In this document: positions 59,344 to 64,000 of the stretch, piece after piece | How the letters are laid out: each line of letters opens with the position of its first letter | Position numbering within the stretch: position 1 is the stretch's first letter | Assembly: GCF_014201115.1 (NCBI RefSeq) | Contig: NZ_JACHDO010000001.1 | Coordinates: 1,054,001 to 1,118,000, forward strand | Source of the DNA: Nocardiopsis metallicus | GTDB taxonomy: Bacteria; Actinomycetota; Actinomycetes; Streptosporangiales; Streptosporangiaceae | DNA: 64,000 nucleotides | Direction of reading: 5' to 3' | Notes under the pieces: model-generated | The model's input: only the letters and a program-made list of their open reading frames with translations | Databases searched by the model: none | Told to the model about the DNA's origin: nothing | Translations under genes and position numbers: made by a program

Positions 59344-59452
59344 GCGCGCGACGCTACCGGGACCGGACGACAGGCCAGCCCCGAAAGGTTGTGGGTTGTC
59401 GGCGCCCGGGATACGTGTCCCTCTCGAAGTGAAGCCTGGAAAGGGATCCCCC

Positions 59453-59617
59453 ATGGGATACCACGGCACGCCCAACCAGCCTCCCCGACCCCCTGAGTCC
59501 ACGGGGAACGCGTTCGGCGCGGGTCTTTCCGGATGTCTCGGAGCCGGGTGCGCGATCGTGGCCGTAGTGCTGGTCATCTTCGTCTTCATGGCGGCGTGCG
59601 TGGGCGCCCTCGGCTGA
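59453..59617 (+). CDS. Small membrane protein
   Basis: 54 residues from ATG 59453 (AAGGGA upstream). A polar Pro-rich N-terminus (MGYHGTPNQPPRPPESTGNA) is followed by one membrane helix with three Cys (GCLGAGCAIVAVVLVIFVFM). No family recognised. It lies between divergent and downstream genes with good spacing. Confidence 0.5.
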   Translation: MGYHGTPNQPPRPPESTGNAFGAGLSGCLGAGCAIVAVVLVIFVFMAACVGALG

Positions 59618-59659
59618 GTACGGACGGACACCGGGGCGGTCGACTGCGACAATGACGGG

Positions 59660-60079
59660 ATGTCCAAACACAACCCGCGCCTCCAGCCGTCCCGGTCCGC
59701 CGATCAGCCCTGCCCCTGTGGCAGGCCGAAGAGGTACGGGGAGTGCTGCGGCCGCCTGCACGAGGGCTCGGCGAAGGCGGCCACCGCCGAGGACCTGATG
59801 CGTTCGCGCTACAGCGCCTTCGTGGTCGCGGACGAGGCCTACCTGCTGCGCTCCTGGCACCCGGACACCCGCCCGGCCGGAGTGGACCCGGACCCGCGCA
59901 CCGAGTGGCTCGGTCTGGAGATCCTCGGCACCGGAGAGGGCACCCCCTTCCACAACGAGGGCACGGTGGAATTCCGCGCTCGATTCAGGGAGGGCGGCCG
60001 CACCGGCGAACTCCACGAGCACAGCCGCTTCCTCCGCCATGAGGGCGCCTGGGTCTACTTGGACGCCCTCGACAGCTGA
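59660..60079 (+). CDS. YchJ family protein (UPF0225)
   Basis: 139 residues. The N-terminal SEC-C-type zinc motif CPCGRPKRYGECCGRLHEG (near 18-36) and the block TAEDLMRSRYSAFVVADEAYLLRSWHPDTRP define the family. The C-terminal half has an NTF2-like fold (VEFRARFREGGRTGELHEHSRFLRHEGAWVYLD). The biochemical role is unknown. Convergent with the XRE/ImmA gene, with no space between the stops. Confidence 0.9.
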   Translation: MSKHNPRLQPSRSADQPCPCGRPKRYGECCGRLHEGSAKAATAEDLMRSRYSAFVVADEAYLLRSWHPDTRPAGVDPDPRTEWLGLEILGTGEGTPFHNEGTVEFRARFREGGRTGELHEHSRFLRHEGAWVYLDALDS

Positions 60080-61174
60080 TCACTCCGCTGGGCTGGGCAG
60101 TACGCGCAGGGCGGGGCGTCCGGTGGCCCGGCTTCGTCCGCCGCCGGAGCGGGAGGTCAGGGCCAGGCCGAACACCAGGGTGTTGAGTTCGGTCAGCGGG
60201 ATGTGCAGGGCCGAGGCCACGCGTGCGGGCGGCAGGCCCTGGGCCCGCAGCGCGGAGAGCACCTTGGGCAGGACCTGGGAGGTCTCCCGGGGGATGCCGC
60301 CCGGTTCGGCGGAACGGTAGCCGAGTTCGGCCAGGTTTCGGCAGACGGCGCGGTACTGGTCGTCGGTGAGCAGGTCCAGGTCGTGCAGACGGTGGGCGAG
60401 CGCCATCGCCGAGACCCGCCAGATCGGCCGGGCGGACAGGATCTGGTCCACCTGCGCACCGGAGGGCATGCGGGCCAGGACGTCGGCCCGGGGCATCAGG
60501 AGGGCGCTGGCGAAGCGGTTGGCCTCGCGTTCGGCCTCCGGGGTGTTCAGGGCGCGGTCGCGCCCGTGCATCACCAGGTGACCGAGCTCGTGCGCCGCGT
60601 CGAAGCGCCCGCGCTCGCCGCTCTTGGCGGTGTTGAGGAAGACGTAGGGCACCCCGTCCCGCCACAGGCTGAAGGCGTCCACCTCCTGGTGCTCGCTGTC
60701 CAGGGAGAACACCCGCACCCCGCGCGACTCCAGCAGGTGCACTGTGTTCGGGGCTGGGGCCTGGCCCAGGCCCCAGCGGCCGCGCACCAGCTCGGCCGCG
60801 GTCTCCGGCTCCGGGTAGCCGTGGGTGGGCACGTCCGGTTCGGGGAGGGTCAGCCGTTCGGCCAGCCAGGTGTTCAGCTCCACCGCGAGCGCCGCCTGGG
60901 AGCGCACCGCCCGCTGCTTGCGCAGTGAGGTGCTGCTCAGGGCGCGGAAGGCCACCGCCTGGGCCGGGATCTCCTCGACCTCGTCCCCGGTGAGGAAGGA
61001 GACCGGGAAGGACAGGGCCGCGGCGAGCGCGCGCAGGGCGTCCTCGTCCGGGGCGGCGCGGGCGTTCTCGTACTGGGACAGCCGTTGCGCGCCGATGCCG
61101 CTCATCCCGGCCAGACCCGTGAGGGTGAGGCCCCTGCGCTCCCGTGCGAGCCGCAGGCGTGACGGCGTGACCAT
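60080..61174 (-). CDS. XRE/ImmA (IrrE) metallopeptidase-type regulator
   Basis: 364 residues. An N-terminal XRE helix-turn-helix (RLARERRGLTLTGLAGMSGIGAQRLSQYENARAAP) is followed by an ImmA/IrrE zinc peptidase domain with the motif DAAHELGHLVMHGRD (HExxH near 197) and a downstream EREANRFASALLMPR. Proteins of this build cleave repressors under stress or act as antitoxins. It is the second gene of a two-gene operon; the upstream gene is 42 bp away. The extended C-terminus (after 260) is helical. Confidence 0.85.
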   Translation of the reverse strand: MVTPSRLRLARERRGLTLTGLAGMSGIGAQRLSQYENARAAPDEDALRALAAALSFPVSFLTGDEVEEIPAQAVAFRALSSTSLRKQRAVRSQAALAVELNTWLAERLTLPEPDVPTHGYPEPETAAELVRGRWGLGQAPAPNTVHLLESRGVRVFSLDSEHQEVDAFSLWRDGVPYVFLNTAKSGERGRFDAAHELGHLVMHGRDRALNTPEAEREANRFASALLMPRADVLARMPSGAQVDQILSARPIWRVSAMALAHRLHDLDLLTDDQYRAVCRNLAELGYRSAEPGGIPRETSQVLPKVLSALRAQGLPPARVASALHIPLTELNTLVFGLALTSRSGGGRSRATGRPALRVLPSPAE

Positions 61175-61216
61175 GGTGTGTACTGCCCTGTCGTGCTCCT
61201 CGGCCCGGCGCGGTGG

Positions 61217-61891
61217 TCAACGCGGGCCGATCTGGATGTCGAGTTCGTGCTGTCCCTCATCGACCGGGTGGGTCACCGCGCCGATCTCCAGGACGGGGAG
61301 CGGGACGCGCTCCTGCCACCTGGTGAGGTAACCCGCCTCGTCGGGCGGGTGCGGTCGGGAGAGTTCGCTGTGCCAGCGTACGCGCCCGGTGTCGGGTTCG
61401 TGTTCCCGGTGGACCAGGAACACCCAGACCTGCAGGTTCTCGTACTCGGTGAGTTCGATCTCCTCCCGGGGCGGCAGGGGCAGGACGTGGTCGGGGAAGA
61501 GCGTGAGCTGTTCGGTGCCCCCGTCGCCGCCCAGTAACCGCTGGCCGTTGGGGCCGCGCGGGTGCAGGTTGCGCGGGGGCCGCTCGGGGGTGACCATCCC
61601 GGTGTGGCGGTCCCCGATCAGGGTCTGAAAGGCGATGGTGCGCTCGGGATCGACGGTGAGTTCGATCTTGAGCACGCGTGCCCTGTCCCAGCCGTGGTGG
61701 AGCTTCTGCTCCTCGCGCAGGGCGGCCAGCCGTTCCCGGTAGGCGTACTGGGAACGGGCGCCGTCGCCGTGGTTGTCGGTGGCGGCGCGCCAGCCCGCCT
61801 CTCCCCGGAGCAGGACTCTTCGCAGGAGCGGCCAGGAGGTTCCCAGACGGGTGAGTCGGCGATCACGTGTGGTCGGTTCGTGGGACAGCAA
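61217..61891 (-). CDS. Hypothetical protein upstream of the XRE/ImmA gene
   Basis: 224 residues from TTG 61891 (GGAGGACGAGG upstream). Residues 45-75 are charged and helical (YAYRERLAALREEQKLHHGWDRARVLKI); the C-terminal 90 residues alternate strands and acidic loops (EIELTEYENLQVWVFLVHREHEP). No domain is recognised. Being first in an operon with an XRE/ImmA regulator suggests it is the regulator's partner or target, perhaps a toxin. Confidence 0.55.
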   Translation of the reverse strand: MLSHEPTTRDRRLTRLGTSWPLLRRVLLRGEAGWRAATDNHGDGARSQYAYRERLAALREEQKLHHGWDRARVLKIELTVDPERTIAFQTLIGDRHTGMVTPERPPRNLHPRGPNGQRLLGGDGGTEQLTLFPDHVLPLPPREEIELTEYENLQVWVFLVHREHEPDTGRVRWHSELSRPHPPDEAGYLTRWQERVPLPVLEIGAVTHPVDEGQHELDIQIGPR

Positions 61892-62211
61892 CCTCGTCCT
61901 CCAGGGGTGTCGACGCGGGAGGCGGTTCGGGGCCTTTCGGGGCCTTGGTGGTCCTGGCGCACATCATGCGCGGAGGTGGTGACAATCCGTGCCCCCTCGC
62001 GTCGGCAGAGGGGGCGTGAGAAGGGACGGAGAACCAAACACTGGCACGGATCACGGAATCGTGCTGAGGGCCTGTGGACAACTCCCGTCGCACCTCAGGG
62101 CGGTACCGTCCGCGCACTCGGCCGGGGTCGGTGACCAACCGGACACGGACCGTCCGCGGAACAGGGTAGGAAGGACTCGGAAAAGCGACAGACAGACACG
62201 GAGCCGCCCTT
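61892..62211. other. 320-bp divergent intergenic region
   Basis: No gene is supported. It should hold the promoters of both flanking genes. A short inverted repeat (GCCCCCT near 61992 with AGGGGGC near 62009) is present. Confidence 0.45.
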
Positions 62212-63855
62212 ATGGATTCCCGCGACCTCAGCCCCCTGGAACAGGGCGAGTTCCTCCAGGACCTCGCCCGGAGCCTCGTCTCCGTCATGCCGCGGGGCTG
62301 GCAGCAGCTCACCTACCTGGCCCGGCCGATCGGTGGGCTCAACGAGCACGTGTTGGCGGTCCAGGGAGCGGACGGCCAGGTCAGCGAGGTCGAACTGCCC
62401 GACGACGCCCACGTCAAGGCCACCGCGCTCAAGAAGGCGGGATTCCAGGAAGGCAAGGGATCATGGCTCTCGATGGTCATGTCCGTCCACCACTCCGGCC
62501 AGATGAACGTCGAGTACAACCACGACGCCCAGCCGGACATCTCTCCCGTACCCAGCCCGCTGATCTACCTCCAGGAGCTGCGCCGCTTCCCCCGGCCGCA
62601 GGACCAGATCCCGGACTGGATGCGGGAGCAGCTCCACCTGGCCCGGCAGATGGACGTGGCCGGGATGACCGAGGAGTTCTGCGCCGCCGTGGCGCAGGCC
62701 TGCGCACGTGAAGGGCTGCACGCCGAGTACCTGCGGCCGAGCCATTTCCGGATCTCCGCCCCCGGGGCCGGTGTCCTGCTGGAGAGCGACCTGGCCACGA
62801 CCATCGACAGCGCGCTCATCTCCCCGGCGGACCACCGGCCCGCGCTGGCCGCCCACTTCGCTGGTTACGTGGCCCGCCACGCACGGCGGCAGGGCCTTCT
62901 CGGTGAGGCCCCGCACGCGCAGCCCGCGCCGTCGAACCAGGGGGCGCCCGGCGACCCGCTGTCGGTCGCACTCGTGTCGGCCTTTCGCGAGGGCGGTGCC
63001 CAGGCCTCCTTCCAGGATCCGAACACCCTGGTCCTCCGGCTCCAGGACGGTAACAACGCCAGCACGGACATCAGCGGCTTCCGCTCCCAGCTGGAGGGTG
63101 CCTCACCCGAGCAGATCGCCCAGCACACGTCCGGGTTCGCCCGGGCCGCCCTCGAACAGATCTCCCGTCAGGTCGCCCAGGGGCAACGCAACAACGAGGA
63201 GGGCGCCACCGCGGACTCCGGGAGGCTGCGGGTCCGCCTCTACCCGGTGAACGCCTTCCCCGAGGGCGTGCTGGACAAGCTGCTCTCCCGCCAGATCGCC
63301 CCGGGGCTGTGGCAGACCGTGGTCGTGGACAGCCCAGAGACCCTTCAACCGCTCTCACGCGTACACCACGAGCGGTCGGGCCGCCCCGACGGCGAGGTCT
63401 TCGCCGAAGCGGTGGCGGGCGCGCTGGGCGAGGCCGTCGAGGTGAGCGAACACGGCCTTGACGGGACCGAGGTCGTGCACATCGGTGCCCAGCACCCCTA
63501 CGTCGCGGCCCACGCCCACGCGCTGGACCGTTACGTGGGTGAGTCGCCCTACGGCTCCCTGGTCGCCTTCCCCGTGCCCGAGGTGATCCTCGCGCACCCG
63601 CTTGGCAAGGGCCACCCGATCGCTGCGATGGACCACCTGCAGGAGCTCGCCGCCCGCTTCACCGGGGACGCGGAGAAGCCGATCAGCCCCCAGCTGTACT
63701 GGTGGCACCCGAACTCGCGCGGCCGCGCCCAGGGCGAGCCGCTGGACCTGCGTCCGGTCGGGATCACCATGGACCACGAGAACAGGTCGGTGTCGCTGCA
63801 CACCGGTGACGAGGAGTTCGCCGCCCTGCTCAACTCCCTGACCCAGCAGGGCTGA
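62212..63855 (+). CDS. Hypothetical protein with possible immunity-protein-like parts
   Basis: 547 residues. The first 130 residues (FLQDLARSLVSVMPRGWQQLTYLARPIGGL, then SWLSMVMSVHHSGQMNVEYN) resemble YezG-type immunity proteins in pattern. A second module starts near 245 (SVALVSAFREGGAQASFQDP), and the C-terminal 200 residues contain PYGSLVAFPVPEVILAHPLG, reminiscent of DUF1444-like proteins. No signal or membrane segment is present. I infer a multi-domain cytosolic protein related to polymorphic-toxin immunity; the similarity is weak and unverified. Confidence 0.5.
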   Translation: MDSRDLSPLEQGEFLQDLARSLVSVMPRGWQQLTYLARPIGGLNEHVLAVQGADGQVSEVELPDDAHVKATALKKAGFQEGKGSWLSMVMSVHHSGQMNVEYNHDAQPDISPVPSPLIYLQELRRFPRPQDQIPDWMREQLHLARQMDVAGMTEEFCAAVAQACAREGLHAEYLRPSHFRISAPGAGVLLESDLATTIDSALISPADHRPALAAHFAGYVARHARRQGLLGEAPHAQPAPSNQGAPGDPLSVALVSAFREGGAQASFQDPNTLVLRLQDGNNASTDISGFRSQLEGASPEQIAQHTSGFARAALEQISRQVAQGQRNNEEGATADSGRLRVRLYPVNAFPEGVLDKLLSRQIAPGLWQTVVVDSPETLQPLSRVHHERSGRPDGEVFAEAVAGALGEAVEVSEHGLDGTEVVHIGAQHPYVAAHAHALDRYVGESPYGSLVAFPVPEVILAHPLGKGHPIAAMDHLQELAARFTGDAEKPISPQLYWWHPNSRGRAQGEPLDLRPVGITMDHENRSVSLHTGDEEFAALLNSLTQQG

Positions 63856-63953
63856 TCCCGATGGCAGCGGCCCCGGTCCGGGACGCCTCGCCCCGGGCCC
63901 TCGTGTGGCCGCCCGGCAGCAGGGGCGGGCCGGCCGGGTCGGGTCCTGGAGTC

Positions 63954-64000
63954 TCAGTGCGTGTCACGCAGGTGTTCGGCCAGGTCGCGGGCGCGCGCCG
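63954..64000 (-). CDS. Partial gene at the window edge
   Basis: The minus strand encodes ARARDLAEHLRDTH followed by a stop at 63954. It is probably the C-terminus of a gene lying beyond the window. Too short to classify. Confidence 0.3.
   Translation of the reverse strand, partial: ARARDLAEHLRDTH

Overview
The window is high-GC, densely coded actinomycete chromosome. A mycothiol ligase gene (mshC), F420/deazaflavin-type (Ddn-like) proteins, a CtpE-type ATPase, a PAC2 protein, many GTG/TTG starts and several promoters sitting directly on start codons all point to Actinomycetia. The secreted GH16 glucanase and overall style suggest a Nocardiopsis-like organism; the genus is inference.

Layout. 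0-17.8 kb is mostly conserved chromosome: a short peptide resembling a lasso-type RiPP leader next to a prolyl oligopeptidase, TspO, a UgpC/MsiK-type sugar-import ATPase, Lnt, FxsA, a TetR/aldo-keto reductase pair with palindromic operators, a K+ channel, a complete PaoABC-like molybdenum aldehyde oxidoreductase operon, and a leaderless HigBA-type toxin-antitoxin pair. 18-21 kb holds a large TnpB/Cas12-like RuvC protein behind a coupled 37-residue ORF, then a Nudix protein with a damaged Nudix box. CtpE and an NRDE protein follow.

24.9-41.7 kb is the accessory zone. It contains a relic of a type I-E-like CRISPR array folded into a 23-bp perfect palindrome, a cysteine-rich mini-ORF with an ATA in the start position, an HNH endonuclease, a decayed ISL3 element plus a solo ISL3 end, a DUF3052-like gene remnant, and IS5-type, IS1380 and ISAs1 insertions. 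Removing the IS5-type and ISAs1 elements with one copy of their target duplications restores intact reading frames (a roughly 50-residue membrane peptide and a 127-residue lipoprotein). The same operation gives a plausible C-terminus for a HEAT-like protein interrupted by the IS1380 element. Housekeeping genes (GH16 glucanase, mshC, two deazaflavin oxidoreductases) are interspersed.

41.7-64 kb returns to conserved chromosome: a GT4 glycosyltransferase, PAC2 divergent from metH, a HAD phosphatase, an IS982 element, a peptide ABC importer encoded in the order permease C, binding protein, permease B, fused ATPases, a methyltransferase, a histidine phosphatase, a canonical Nudix hydrolase, a YchJ-like protein, an XRE/ImmA regulator with an upstream partner, and a two-part protein of uncertain function. 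No tRNA or rRNA gene was seen.
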